A stretch of 64,000 nucleotides of DNA from Vicia villosa (GCF_029867415.1 NC_081185.1:47438766-47502765); one strand, 5' to 3'. Counted from the stretch's first letter, positions 25,520 through 38,966 are shown. The notes: generated from the sequence alone by a model not told the origin. Program-made: numbers and translations.

Positions 25520-26270
25520 CGAGGATTTTTAATCAATTGAATTAGTAAAGATTTTTAATTAAATTATGCAAAAGCCAATGGACCTTCGGATCACCTTAAG
25601 TTAAACGAAATACATACTGATATCTGTCTTTTATTATATTCTTAATTTTTCACTCACTTTCCCTTAGGAACAATCGAAATTTTAGTAGCCCTAGCTTTAC
25701 ATAGTAACCTTAGATAACGGTAGATCGATTCATTGTCCCTGTGGATTCGATATCTTTTAAAACTACACGACACGACTGTGCACTTGCAGTCATCAGATTA
25801 ATAGACACGTAAAGTCGCGATCAGTTATAGTATTCTGAAAATTATTAATTTAGTAATGATAATGACTCTTTTATCATTCTAATCAAAATCATTTTTTCAA
25901 AAAATGTCAAATATTTTCCTATATTTTTTTAAATTTTCATTTTCGGAAGCCTTCCCCTCCCCTCCCCTCCAAATTCGCAAACATGGCCTTAGGGAATGGA
26001 GTGCCAGTTTCCCCAAATAGAGAAGTGTTGAACTTTGTTGGGAATCGAATCAGGAAGACGGTGAAAGTGAACAAGAACACTTTATCAAAGGAAAGAGGAA
26101 AGAATGCTCAGGTTTGTATCTAGGTTAATTTGACGAAACTGTTGTTGGCAATATTTTTTATTAAAGGGTGACACTACTTGGTGGAGTATGAAGGGTTTCA
26201 CTTATTATGCTTAACATGCGGTTGTTTTTGGCCCTACACTGCAAGATGCTTGGAGAGACAACAAACATAA

Positions 26271-26635
26271 GTGGATATTGATAGATTTTACTAATTCGAA
26301 TAGACACAAATTATAGCATATTACTATATCAAAGAATAATCAAATATTATAGAAATGGTGTACCTTATTGGATTGGAGAAATTGCCGGTTGAATGGAGAG
26401 AGTATGAGAGGATTACTATCATCATTGCTGTTTACGGTTTTCACTGTATGTTAATCGTCTAATGGGGCAATGCTTAAATAACTAAACGGCTGAGGGCAGA
26501 GACCTCTCATTGGGCTTAACTGAATGGTCTAACGCATCACAGTCCATTCAGAGACAGTAACCCAATCAGATGATTCATCAATAAGTACTTAATAACAATA
26601 GACAATAATTGATTAATTAAATAATTAATCCAACA
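26271..26635 (-). mobile_element. Probable 3' LTR of a copia-like element (minus strand)
   Basis: On the minus strand a purine-rich tract (AAGTGGGAGAA) runs directly into TGTTGGATTAATTATTTA at 26635, the usual arrangement at the start of a copia 3' LTR. The far end is not defined; it must lie before the LINE ORF1 remnant that ends near 26270. Confidence 0.5.
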
Positions 26636-27277
26636 TTCTCCCACTTGGATGACAATAATCAACTATTAAAATTATATAAATTTTAATACTATAATTTTAA
26701 TTATGATCAAAGCACTTGTTCAGAAAACAAAAGTAAGCTTCAACATTGCATAAACGAACCTGATAAGGAAGACATATCATACAAGCCAAAGAAATACATT
26801 TTATATTAAAATGATGAATTAATAGAAACATATTTCATATAAGAAAAATATATTATTAACCAATGGCCCAAGAATATGAAAATGCTATTAATAAACTCCC
26901 ACTAACATAAAATATCATAAGACTTACTCATATGTATAAGTCTTTGGGTTATGATTATACTAATGAGTTCTTAAATTAAAGGTCATAGAATATCCACATA
27001 GTTCTAAGAATAGTAATTACATATAGGCAGTATCCTATTACGAAAGTAATTACATTTAATCTTAAGTACCTTCATAACGCAATATCATACTCGATAGGAG
27101 AATTGATATTTTCTTGTACTTTCATATTATGACCTGACAACAGTGGATTATTGAAGATAGAATAACACAATATTATTGAATACTAAAGATTTATTGTGCT
27201 TTTTCAATATCGACCTATACATCAAATTATGATGATTCACGAGATTAAGAGAATAATATATATATATATATATATAT

Positions 27278-27332
<55 letters not shown>

Positions 27333-27851
27333 TCAGTATAATAGAATAAGACTTCTTAGAATTATTGTATATTTTGAAGTCTTTTTTATAATATGTCATA
27401 TTTTATACTGCCTGGAAGAAAATATGACAATGTGAGGGTAATAATCTAAAAGTTTTTCAGATTATATAATTATGTACACATGCACTCCCAGTGATCCAAC
27501 ATAAAAAAATAGGATATACATTTATCAGAGTCCACTAGTATTAAATACTCTGATTATAAAATGAAGTGCTAATTTTACTTTTAGTGTAACTACACAGAAT
27601 GGTTGTATAATATATCATCATTAGAGTTTAACAACCACATATTTTGCGCATAAATATGATATATCATTATAGATATAGATATAATTTCACATGAAACAGT
27701 AAGATGGTCATATAAAAGGTTTACCATCATTTGGAATAATAGTATATTGCTCTCTCCAAAGCTACTCTTATGCTTCTCTTTTTTCTAATGGTTTCATCTA
27801 TATTTTCATTATGGTGGTGTCCTAAATTTTTACGATAGTCATTATGGATAC
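26636..27851. other. No gene recognised; AT-rich element interior
   Basis: No coding similarity seen on either strand. It is probably a decayed internal or 3' untranslated part of the minus-strand copia-like element, and includes the (TA)n tract at 27255-27334. Confidence 0.4.
27255..27334. repeat. (TA)n microsatellite, interrupted
   Basis: TA dinucleotide tract with two single-base interruptions (a 'gata' and a 'gtat'). Confidence 0.95.
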
Positions 27852-29107
27852 TCATCCCTTAATGTAAAAGGATAAAAAATGAGAAAACAAAAAAAAACTC
27901 AAGAGAATGTAGAAAATATCATGTAAATGCAGTAAGCTATCAAGAATCACAGTTCCAGCATAATTAGCAGTAACACAATTGCCATTAGGTAGGTGAATGT
28001 TGGCAGGATCAATAGCATATATAGCATAAAATGATTGAATATTAGGGCAAACATGATGTGATGCACCTGAATCCAAAATCCACATGTTGAAAATAGGGAG
28101 AATACTACCTGTATTGATAATACCTGAGATTGAGCTTTTATCAGGGGTGAATGACTTGGAGTTTTGGTCCTTCCTTGACTATTGGAGAAGCTCCATTAGG
28201 TATTGATAGTCTTCCTTAGAGATGTGATTATCTTTGTCTGATGGAGAGGGAGGTTTGACATCTGAATTTGGATTAGGATTTCTATTCCTATATCCAGGTG
28301 GAAATCCATATTTAAAATAACATGTTTCCATAGTATGGTTATTTTTGTGGCAATTGGTGCATATCATAGGGGTTTTGGAATAGGGATTGCCTTTAGGTTT
28401 GTTGTTGTTGTTGGTGGCAGAAAGGATGGTTGATTGAGTTGCAGGCACCATTGAGGTAGCCACTTCTTGTTGTGCAATCGTAGAGTATACACGAGTGATG
28501 TTGGGTAGAGGGTCTAAGAGCAATATTTGTGTGCGGATATTGTGATAATTGTCACTCAAACCTTTCAAGAAACATGCGACGTATTCCATATGCTTGAAAT
28601 TATGCACGACTTTAGAAAGCGCACGGGATCATGGGATAAGGCAAGTGCAAGAAGGGGTTGGCGTAGAGCTTCTAATTCATCCCAGAGTATCTTAAGATCA
28701 GTGTAATATGTTGATAATGATCGATCTCCTTGTTGGATCAAATGTAAATCGTGAAGTAAATCAGAGAAACGGAAGTAGTTACCCTTGGTGAAACGTTCAC
28801 GAAGATCTTCCCAAAGATCGTATGCAGAATCAAAACAGATTGTGCTTTGTGCAATGTGTGGCAAAAGGGTACGATTAATCCAAGAAAGAACCATACAATT
28901 GGCACGATCCCAAATTTCATATGTACGGTCAGAGATTGAGGAATGTAAGAGATTACCATTGATAAATTCGAGCTTGTTCTTTGATGTTAACGCACGCCTA
29001 ATGGATTTGCTCCAGTTGTGATAGTTGTGGTCATTGAGGGGTGGAGCGACGATGGTAGCGCCTGGACTTTCGCCGGGATGCAAATAATATGGATTGCGCG
29101 GATTCAA
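27852..29107 (-). pseudogene. gag: Ty1/copia gag-protease remnant
   Basis: From ATG 29107 the gag begins with the LNDHNYHNWSKSIRRAL region typical of copia gag, then YDLWEDLRERF and IQQGDRSLSTYYTDLK. A frameshift near 28600 moves the frame to a second part with ACFLKGLSDNY and a CCHC knuckle (CTNCHKNNHTMETC). After a stop at 28179 a third part carries the protease motif ILDSGASHHV (about 28075). The element is cut soon after the protease at about 27880; integrase and reverse transcriptase are missing. It differs from the copia at 14484-23655. Confidence 0.88.
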
Positions 29108-29266
29108 GAGAGGGTCGGATTCTGTTTCTTGGGATCTTCATTATCGGATTCATGATGATCAGATTCCGTACCAAAAGCCATGAAAGATCTGAGGAAGATT
29201 TACAGATGTTGATGAAGAAGAAGATAATGATGATATGGATGATGATGATGAATGTAGTGAATTTCT

Positions 29267-29277
29267 TCTGATACCTT
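29267..29277 (-). other. Primer binding site of the minus-strand copia
   Basis: The minus strand reads AAGGTATCAGA, close to the initiator-Met tRNA primer site TGGTATCAGA, 160 bp ahead of the gag ATG. The 5' LTR should lie at higher coordinates but its limits are not evident. Confidence 0.6.
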
Positions 29278-29768
29278 ATTACACGAAGGATGAATGGAAA
29301 GTTTGAATAATTATTAGCGGGAACATGGTGAATACATTTTGCTTAGCAATCTGAAAGGGAAAAGTTGAATGAATTTTACAATAAAAAAATGAGCTTTAAA
29401 CATGTATCAGTTATGGGCCTTAATACAAATGGCCCAATAATTGAAAGCCCAAATAAAGATCCAGAATATTATTCCTCTAATAATTGAAAATATTTCTTCT
29501 CCCAAAAATATTGTTATTTGATATATTTATTCTTAATATCTATTGTTTTCTTGAACATTAATGTATTTCACATTTATGTCGGCAACGTTACCTTGTCATC
29601 ACAATTATATTACATTATTTTCCCCCGTCACATACCTGCATGATCAATAACTTTCAAATATGTAATATTTTACAATTAAATATACATTTTAGAACCATAT
29701 TAATGTGAGTTTCATCCAAATATGTAATATTTTACAATTAAATATATGATTTTAGAACCATATGTATT
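29278..29768. other. No gene recognised; probable 5' LTR remains
   Basis: By position this should contain the 5' LTR of the minus-strand copia. No boundary or second copy was found in the window. Confidence 0.35.

Positions 29769-30396
<628 letters not shown>

Positions 30397-30482
<86 letters not shown>
30397..30482. repeat. (TA)n microsatellite
   Basis: Pure TA tract of about 85 bp between foldback elements B and C. Confidence 0.95.
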
Positions 30483-30486
<4 letters not shown>

Positions 30487-30713
30487 CATATCATATGAGA
30501 ATGATATTTTTATGTGATATGAACCATTAAATTTTAAAATAAATGGTGGCGATTAGTGTTATTTTTTTTCTCTCTCCTCCATTATTAAAATCAATAATGG
30601 TGGAGAGAGAAAAAAAAATGATACATAATCTCCACTATTTATTTTAAAATCTAATTGTTCAGATTCATTCTCATGTTCTCACATAAAAATGGCATTCTCA
30701 TATGATACGTCCT
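30483..30713. repeat. Foldback (MITE-like) element C
   Basis: Inverted arms of about 100 nt: aaggtcatatcatatgaga at the left and tctcatatgatacgtcct at the right, meeting near tcaataatggtggagaga at the centre. A (TA)n tract lies on the left and TATA on the right. Confidence 0.82.
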
Positions 30714-30720
30714 CATATAT

Positions 30721-30786
30721 AGGACGTATAGTATGAGAATGCAATTTTTATGTGAGAACATGAGAATGACTTTGAACCATTAGATT
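30721..30786. repeat. Truncated copy of foldback element C
   Basis: Repeats the left arm (aggacgtatagtatgagaat ... gaaccattagatt) and stops where LINE coding sequence begins. Confidence 0.75.
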
Positions 30787-33700
30787 AGTTTCATGGGGAA
30801 TGGAGTATTGGAGGAGAATTCAACGCTATTAAGTAGTTTAGTGAAAGGAAAAGGTTCAAGATCCATCTTTATTCTCTCTAAAATGACTGAATTCTCCGAT
30901 TTCATTGGGAATATGTATGTGGTAGATTGATCAGCGTTAGGAAACAAATATTCTTGGTTCAACTTGACTGGTACTTCATCAAGTAGGCTGGATCATTTTC
31001 TAATTTTGGAAGGCCTGATTGAGTTGTGGCCTTCGAAAGGACAATTCATACGTGATAGGAGCTTTTCCAACCATTTCCTTAACTCAATTAAAGCAAGTAA
31101 ATTGAATTGGGGTCTCAAACCTTTTTGTTTCTTTAATGTTTAGATTGATCACCTAGATTTTCTACCTTTAGTGGATGAGGTTTGGTCTAATGCTAGCTTT
31201 CAAGGGCGTAAATTATTCATTTTCAAAGAGAAGATGAAGCTCCTTAAAAATAGCTCAAAGTTTGGAATTATGAGGTGTTTTGGAAACTTAATCTTCAGGT
31301 GAATGATGTCTTTCGTGATCTTAATTTGCTTGCAAGGTTGGTGGCTGATGGAGATGGCGAAATAAACACTGAATCGAGTGATTGTAGGCGAGAGGCTCAA
31401 ACTCATGTTTTGGATAGAATGAATTTTAGAGAATCTTTTCTTCGACATAAAGCGGGGTGCAATTGGTTAAAGGAGGGAGACCAGAACTCGAGATTCTTCC
31501 ATTTCTTCATGAAGAATAGATTTTGTCAAATGGTATTATTAGCATTAAAGTAGGTGGTGTTTTGATTAAAGATGTGGAATGCCCTTTAATTAACTATCCA
31601 TCCAAGACAAAATCCACATTGAACCTCCCTTCTCGCTACTTGATGTCAAGGATGTTATTTGGAGTGCTGATAGTGGCAAGAGCCTGGGTCCAGATAGGTT
31701 TGCTATGGATTTTTACAGAGCTGCGTGGAACATAATCAAGCAAGATTTGTCTGACTGTATCTCCAATTTGTTTGCAAGTTCATATTCTAAAAGCAATGGC
31801 ATCATCCTTCATCTCCTTAATTTCGAAAACTCGCAACCCTCGAGGTTTGAATGAGTACCATCCCATATGTCTAATTGGAAGTATTTATCGTATTATTGCA
31901 AAGCTCTTGGCGGATAGGCTAAAAGGGGTCGTAGACATGCTTGTATCCAAGAATCAATCGGCTTTTGTTCCCAACCGTAGAATGCTTAATAGTGTTTTAG
32001 TCCTCACTGAGTTGGTGGATTCAACAACAAGAGGTAAGAAAGGTATTTTTCTATTCAAAGTTGATTTTAAAAAAGCGTTCAACTATTTTTCCTAAGATTA
32101 TTTGTTTTATGTGATGAGGAGGATGAACTTCGGAAATAAGCGGATAAGTTGGATTAGGGAGTGCGTTTGTTCTAATTACTTCTCGTTTCAGATTAATAGA
32201 AGCCCTATTGTTGGTTTCCAAGCGATGAGAGGACTTTAAGAGGACCCTCTTATTGTACCTCAATTTTTGACCTTGAGATCCCACCTCATTTTGAGAATAG
32301 TGTGATCATCATCATCATTATCATCATCATCATTGTTCGTATTTCATTTACTAATAAAACATATACAACAAAGATTTGTATTTTGCTTGTTGCTTGTTTC
32401 CCAAGGTAGGTGAGTGACCAAGGAGACTCGGGAAAATTAGGGTTTTGAGGTCCAAACAGGAGCTCAAACATTGTCATGTGCTCAAGTGAATCCCCTCATT
32501 AAAATCCAAATCCAAAAGTGTCTCAATTCAAGATCAAGAACTTCCAATTTCATAAGGTGCACAAATTAGGGTTTTTGACCTAATTCATCTAGGGAGTTGA
32601 CTTTTAATCAAGGCATGGCTCCATGGCTCAAATCATGATTCAAGGATCTTCGATGACTCATTATAATCCACATATGTCATCCATTTAAAGAGAAGAGCTT
32701 ATTCAATTGGTATTTTCAAGAATGCAATTCATGTGGAAAAAGTCAATTGTCCAAGACTACCTTTGACTTTTGAGAAATTTGGTCAACCATAGGCTTTTGA
32801 AGATCAAAACCATGAACATATTGTTATTGAAGTCATTTGATCAAAGAAAATCAAGAAAATCAAACATGAATAAAAAACTCAACAAAAGGAATTTGGAAAA
32901 TCAAGGAAAAATTTAGAATTTTTTAAGTGTTTTATGCATATAAGGCACCAAATTGGAACATCAAGATCCAAGAGGAATTTGGAAGAACTTCGAACATGAA
33001 AATTGTAGATCTTAATCAAAGCTAAAACTTTGTTTTTTCCCAAAAAAATCAACCATTTGGAAGTTATGGGCTCACAAAGTTTTGACAAAAGACTTAGAAA
33101 ATTTTCTTAGTGTTTGAAACTAGATTTCTTCCAACTCTGTGACCAATTTTCACCAAGATGCAAAATGAATTTGAGGGAGCTTCCAACACCAAAATTGTAG
33201 TACTTGTTACAAGCTTTCTAATTATTCATATAGCACCAAAATCCAACTCTTGAGCTAAGAGATATAGATTTATGAACATGGCACCGTAACACTTGAATTC
33301 AAGTCATGAACATGAAGAACCAAGTTTGCAAATCCATTTCAAATCTTCATAATCCTTGTTTACAGACCCTCTTGCTTGTTCTAAACACCATAATCAGAGG
33401 ATTACACTTGCTTTTGAACTATTATCCAAGTGCTTTGATCATTTCCCATTGAATCATTCCATTTCAAACATAAAGATATGACATCCATTCTTGTAAAGTG
33501 GCTTTAGTCACCAACAACTCTTGCTTGGAGCCACTACATTGTTTGATCTGCACCAAAAGCAAACCAAAACCAACAAGCAACACTCTAGAACTCTGAAGAA
33601 TCACCCTACACCATGTTTAAAGCAAGTGCAAGTACCATGGAGACCATAACTTTCTCTCTTTCTTCACAAAAAAGTAAAGTGACACAACTTGGGCATGGGA

Positions 33701-34659
33701 ACTCCAAATGATCTTATTCATTCACCCACAAACCCTAATTTTGGCCTATAAATAAAGGGCCTTACCTCATAAATCAAACACACCTTAATTCTCAAACTCA
33801 CCCTCTCATCCAAAAATCTCAAATTTGGTCATTTGCATAAACTTGGTCATTTTTAATTCTAAGCTTGTTCAGTGTCAAACAAGCATTCAAACATCATCCA
33901 TACACTTCATAGAAGCTGTAGCAACCCTCACATTGCATATGTAACCACAGTTCCACTACCTTCAATTTTCACTTTCACCATTTGCACATAGAATCAAGTT
34001 GATCTACACAAGCTATCTTAGACTCTTTTAAGCAATCAAACACACCATATACCTCCTATAGAAGCTTTCCAAACACTTGTTCCACATTTGTAACCAAATA
34101 ATCAACATCCACCATTTGCATTTGGCTCAGTTGCAGTTGAGGTCGGGAAAGAAGTTTCAAGAGGTCTCAATCCATTCTAAGCACATAAATACATTCCTTG
34201 AGGGTTAGGGAGACTATCTGGATCATCAAACCAGCTCCGTAACATCTCCAACACAAGTTTTAATTTCCAGTTTTAGAGGTAATATTTCTAAACTTGAACT
34301 CTGTAATTAATGTACCATTTTTTACAAAACTCAATTTTATCTTGTTTAGAATCATATGAGAATCAAAAGCCCCCGGGTTGTGTCCATTTATTCATCATAT
34401 AGATCATTTAATTTTGTTTTGAATAATACATGGTAATTAGAGAGTTACAGTTAAAATCAATGAAAAATTATACATGGTAAGCATCGTATTGAAAAATTAA
34501 AAAAATTTCATGTTTGAATCTTTTAAAATGGGTGAGTTTTGATGAGGATGGAATTTTCAGAAATTGAAATCGTGAGGTTGAAGATGAAGTTTTAATTTCA
34601 AAATTTTGAACTTGTCTTATTTTATTTTGAATGATAGGCGTTTCATAACTGACTAAATC

Positions 34660-34735
34660 GTTTGACTCAATTGGTAAAGGCGTGTGTGTTAAGGCTTTGG
34701 TACTCAAGGGCGTGGGTTTAAATCCCCATTTTGCA
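34660..34735 (+). other. tRNA-like sequence 1 in LTR
   Basis: Box A-like GACTCAATTGGTAAAGG (34664-34680) and box B-like GTGGGTTTAAATCCCCA (about 34712-34728) with a short T-arm stem. The order and spacing are like a tRNA gene; the middle part does not give a clear anticodon arm. Confidence 0.5.
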
Positions 34736-34814
34736 TTTTTGTGTTTTATTTTTCCCTTTTAACCATTCAGCACTTGCTTTAATATTTTATGTTCTAATTG
34801 CACCTCATGATCAC

Positions 34815-34890
34815 CAACTGGCGCTTGGTCCAGTGGTCAAGTTTTGAGCCATTGAAGTGAAGAGCGTGGGTTCAAGCCTTGGAAGGGCCA
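34815..34890 (+). other. tRNA-like sequence 2 in LTR
   Basis: Box A-like TGGTCCAGTGGTCAAG (34826-34841) and box B-like GTGGGTTCAAGCC (about 34866-34878), 75 bp after the first tRNA-like unit. Same orientation as the LTR. Confidence 0.5.
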
Positions 34891-35613
34891 AATCTTATTT
34901 TTTACCACTAATTTTATTCACTTTCTTTACAACTTTAATATTTTATTAAAAATAGCAAAAATATGTATTTTAATCTAATTTTTTACACACTTCTTATTTA
35001 ACTTGTCTATTTTATAAATATAATTAAAAATCCCAAAAATATTTATTATTTAGTAATTTTAAAATTAAATAAAAAAACAAGTCTTTTATATGTTTTAAAG
35101 ATTTTAAAAATCATTTCTTTTGATATTTTTTACCAAGTAACTTGTTAATATTTTTGTGTGAACAATTTAGGGCTAGGTTATATCCATCTTGATGATACCA
35201 TGTTCCCTTAAACCAACTCTCATTTAGAGTTTGGCTTTTAATCAATCTTAAAATCAATTAGGTTTAGGTGTGCATCAAAACCCTATTCTTTCAAAACCCT
35301 AATTTGAAACTCCTTTTGATCCTTAGCTTTATCATGTTGATATAACTTGTAGTGTCATACCCCAATTTTTGACCCCAAGATCATACATTGGTTGCATTTT
35401 TATCATCAATCAAGAGCACCATTGTGAAGCTCCATTCCTGATACTATGATTATTTCTGAGGGGAATCATCAAGAATTTCTAGCTTTTTATTTGTTTGATA
35501 CTAACCAAAATCCAAAAATATGTATTTTGTCTCTTTTGTTTATATTTTACAAGTAAAAGATCGGGCAAAAATCAAAACAGTGCAAGAAGAAGAATTTTTG
35601 AAAATTTGAAGGT

Positions 35614-35648
35614 GGAAATCGATTTACCCATATGGGAAATCGATTTCC
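35614..35648. promoter_or_regulatory. Palindrome pair GGAAATCGATTT(A/C)CC, upstream of TATA
   Basis: Copies at 35614-35628 and 35634-35648, 20 bp apart start to start, about 220 bp upstream of the LTR TATA box. Confidence 0.65.
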
Positions 35649-36327
35649 TGGGGCGAAAATTCAAAAAAAAAAAATGAGAGGGAAGCATGATATCATTTTG
35701 GCACCTATTTTTCTTTGATCATTTTTATCATTTTACCAATTTTCCACCTCATCAAAAATACTTCCCTTCATTAACCCCATTTTAACCTCATTTTACCATT
35801 TAAACACCAATTAAGCACAAATTAATTACCAAATGCAAAATGACCAAATTACCACTACTCTTGCTCCAATTCTATAAATAGATGCCTTGCCTCCCTCATT
35901 TCACAAGCATGGAGAGCCAAAGAAATTCTTGAAAAATCACTTCTCATCCTTTCCAAAACCCTCACCCAAAGTTCATTTTCATAGAATTAGTAAGGTTCAC
36001 CTTGAATCTTGCTAGTTTTGAACTAAACCTTCTTCATTTCACTCTTTTCTTTGTTTGTTCATCTCCAATTTTGAAGGATCTACTCATTTGGTGCTTATTC
36101 TTGAAGCTACTCCAAGATTTTGTTCAAGAAGTGGTAAAATTCTAAACTCTAAGATGTAGATCTTTGTTGTTTGTGTTCAATGCATCTTTGATGCTACATT
36201 GGTCCTATTTGATGGTGAATTGATGGAAATTTCGTGCTCCATTTGATATGTGATCATAAGGTGTTTGTATGTTTGCCTAAATCAAGTTTTATGCTTCATA
36301 ATGATGTTTTTTTGAAAATTGTGCGCA

Positions 36328-36435
36328 GGAAATCGATTTTCTACAGAGGGAAATCGATTTCCACTCTATTTTTTTGCGCCAGATTTAAATTCTGCAGGCA
36401 GGAAATCGATTTCCTACAGAGGGAAATCGATTTCC
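36328..36435. promoter_or_regulatory. Two palindrome pairs GGAAATCGATTTCC, downstream of TATA
   Basis: Copies at 36328, 36349, 36401 and 36422. Each pair is separated by TACAGAG with a 21-bp period; the pairs are 73 bp apart and look duplicated. They lie in the transcribed leader/U5 portion of the LTR. Confidence 0.7.
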
Positions 36436-38718
36436 AGTGAGGCAGAATGCTTGTTTTTGCTATTTTTGACTTGTTTTTGGTTCTAACTCTTCTTCTACTC
36501 CATTCTTTTGATATTTTCTTTGAATCACAAATTAGAGGCCTAATTTCTCTCTAATATCAATGGACTTAGGGCGTCAATAGGATGAAAATCCGAATCTGCA
36601 ATATTAAGTGATTGAAATTATGGATGAAAGGAGCTTTTGAATGTGGTTCTATCTTTTATTTCTTTTTCTTTTGATCGATGAAAGTCTTAATACCTTGAGA
36701 ATTCTTATGGATTCTTGGTAAAGACTAGATCGTTACCTATTTTCTTTTCGTGCGGTATTGCTTTCGGAGAGTGATCTACATATCGCTTCTCTCGCATGCA
36801 TTAGCACATAAAGTTTTGACCGGCCTCGTTGTAGGGTGATTTCTACATAAATCATTTGGCGATCTGCTTAACATAGCGCAATATTTTGTGTCCCGAATAA
36901 AAAAAAGATCAAACATGGAAGAGAATTGTATGCGGTTGATTTAAGACTTATGGAAGTTTATCGTGTAGTCGCTATGATTTTTTCAAGCTTCTGATAAATT
37001 TCCATTGAATTTAAATCCGAGAACATCCTTCACTCACCATCGATCTTTATTACTAACTTTGATAACATACTTGACAAGTTTCAAGATGGTTATCTTTAAC
37101 ATCTAACAATTGACTTTAATTTCCGCATTTTATTATATTGCTCTTTATATTTTTTTCGCTTTATTGCTTTATTTTATCATTTCATCATTGTTTATGTTTC
37201 TGCCATTTTCTCTTTGTCCATTTGGACGTTTATATTCCGCTATTTTCTCTTTGTCCATTTGGACGTATTGTTTATGTTTCCGCTATTTTCTTTTTGTCCA
37301 CTTGAACCCTTATTCTGTTATTACTCTGTGATTGTTCTGTCTGTCTAGCACTGGATTGTTGTCTGTTTGTGTATGCTGGTATTTCCTTGAAAGTCATTGA
37401 TGGTTAATTCCAAGGCATTGATATAAGGATTTTACCCGAAAACAGTCGTTACTCTGCCCGATTTTCGTCAGAATTTTAATGTGCTTAATGCAAAGTGGTG
37501 CTAAAGATAATAAGTTCATCTGGATCCCCAAGTGATAATGTGTTGGTTTAGTATTGATATTCTAAAGGATGGGAAATCTACCTTGACTCTTAATGTCATG
37601 CATTGGCTTCTTCTTCGGTTAGACCGTTTCTTTCCTTAACTTTTATTTTACGCATTAGGATAGTCTCTTCATCTCCTCCCCTTCTTAGATTTTCAAAATC
37701 TCCTCCCTGTTTCAAAATCCTTCTTATGTTTGCAACCTTTTTAAAACTTTTCTTTAAAAGAAATATCTTTTGCCCTTTAGTGGCCTTTTTTTGCAAAAGT
37801 TTAGACACGATTAATTGTTGTAGTGAGTTGCGATACCCCACGATTTTGAAATTGATTGATATAATGAGATCTTTTCCACATGAGAGAGCTAGAGGCATAC
37901 TCGTTGATTTTCATCCGAGTTGGAGCCCTTCTTTCATTTGTGATGCAAAGAACTCGTTTTTTCTCATGATCAAGATCAAAGGCTGAGTATTTCTCTCCGA
38001 CAACGATAAAGTGTTTATTTGGTTTTTAAAACTTTTTCCCTTTTAAGCGGAACTACATTAGCTCTGACTTCTCCATTGCACCAAGGAGGTATGTAGGCAC
38101 AAGGCTTAATATCTTGCCGAGCTTATTTTAAAATTAAACAAACCCTTTTTAGCACAGACGACACAGATTTTCAAAAAGGTTCCTGTGGAGTACCACATAT
38201 ATGAGGGGTGCTTAAAACCTTCCCTTTGTATAATCAACACCCGTACCTAAGATCTCTTTCTATTTTTGTTTTAAAAACAAACTTTGGGTTTTCTTCGTTC
38301 TTTTCCCTTTTCCTTTGGAAACAATAAAGCGCGGTGGCGATTTTCACTGAAATATTGAGCCGAGTCAATATAATGGCTCTGATCTCAGATTTTCCCAGCT
38401 ACATGTAGCTTTGATCTTTTTCCACTTCTATACTTGTATATATAATTGTTGATTTTTATCCTTGTACATTTATATTTTGTTTATAGTATTACCTTAGTAT
38501 ATGTATACATTGTTTACTAACCCATATACATGAGATATTATCCATCCATCATCACATCATATTCATTCATACATGAAATGATCTTGAGGTATGATCACTT
38601 GAGGTATTCATGATTGATTGCTTCAGTTGTTTCCTAAACTCCAAAGGAATGGGAATTGTATTGATTAAAATTGTCAAGGTACTCAATCTCTTTTCCAAAC
38701 TCTTTTATCTTTGTGCTT

Positions 38719-38966
38719 AGTATTGTTAAAGCTTTGCACCCAACTTATTCAGAAAAATGGTTTTGTATTGTTAAAGCTCAACCTTTTTTAAATCAACCAT
38801 TGATTTTGTATTGTTAAAGCTTAACCTTTTTAAATCAACCCTTGGTTTTTTATTTTTTAAAGCTCAACCAGCCTTGTATTGTTAAAGCTTGGCTCCTTTT
38901 AAAAGCTTGTTAAGTATTGTTAAAGCTTAACATTTTAAAAAACCGTTGAGTATTGTTAAAGCTCAA
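38719..38966 (+). repeat. Seven-copy short repeat TATTGTTAAAGCT in LTR
   Basis: Copies near 38720, 38766, 38808, 38850 (mutated), 38876, 38914 and 38950, most followed by YAAC. The spacers (27-46 bp) often contain 'ttttaaatcaacc'. It lies in the 3' part of the outer LTR. Confidence 0.85.

Larger units (their letters stand above)
24085..25823 (+). mobile_element. Solo LTR, Ty3/gypsy type (1.74 kb)
   Basis: Begins TGATAACACGATTTTATATC, ends AAAGTCGCGATCA, flanked by GTTAT at 24080-24084 and 25824-25828. The end resembles LTR ends that precede the 'TTTTTGGCGCCG' primer region in Athila/Tat-like elements, which is absent here. It contains an array of four palindromes, a TATA box and an array of alternating motifs (listed separately). 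No coding sequence. Confidence 0.88.
23867..25988. mobile_element. Tourist-like (PIF/Harbinger) MITE, split by a solo LTR
   Basis: Terminal arms GACTTTGTTTGC... and ...GCAAACATGGCC are inverted, followed inward by mirrored G-rich and C-rich runs (ggaggggaagggagggga near 23890; cccctcccctcccctcc near 25955). TTA flanks both ends (23864-23866, 25989-25991), the target preference of PIF/Harbinger. Without the LTR the element is about 380 bp, too short for a transposase. Confidence 0.75.
23661..26270 (+). pseudogene. LINE ORF1-type protein (DUF4283) remnant, split by insertions
   Basis: Two coding pieces, 23661-23866 and 25992-26270, belong to one DUF4283-type nucleic-acid-binding protein of the kind found in ORF1 of plant L1 LINEs and in related genes. 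The first piece ends SGPWIIYDHYLS. With the MITE removed the frame runs on as LREWSASF, which fits the family pattern HYL(T/S)(V/L)RxW. After a stop and a frame change come GNRIRKTVKV, NTLSKERGK and LVEYEGFHLLCLTCGCF, the usual lead-in to the CCHC zinc knuckle. Several stops make it non-functional. The copia element lies immediately upstream. Confidence 0.72.
35353..38403 (+). mobile_element. Nested solo LTR (3.05 kb)
   Basis: Starts TGTCATACCCCAATTTTTGA, ends TTTCCCAGCTACA, flanked by TGTAG at 35348-35352 and 38404-38408. Same family as the LTR it sits in (same ends, same 'gaggggtgcttaaaac' and 'ggtggcgat' near the 3' end) but with an intact start. TATA box TCTATAAATA at 35871-35880. It carries six copies of an ATCGAT-centred palindrome. 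No internal domain. Confidence 0.92.
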
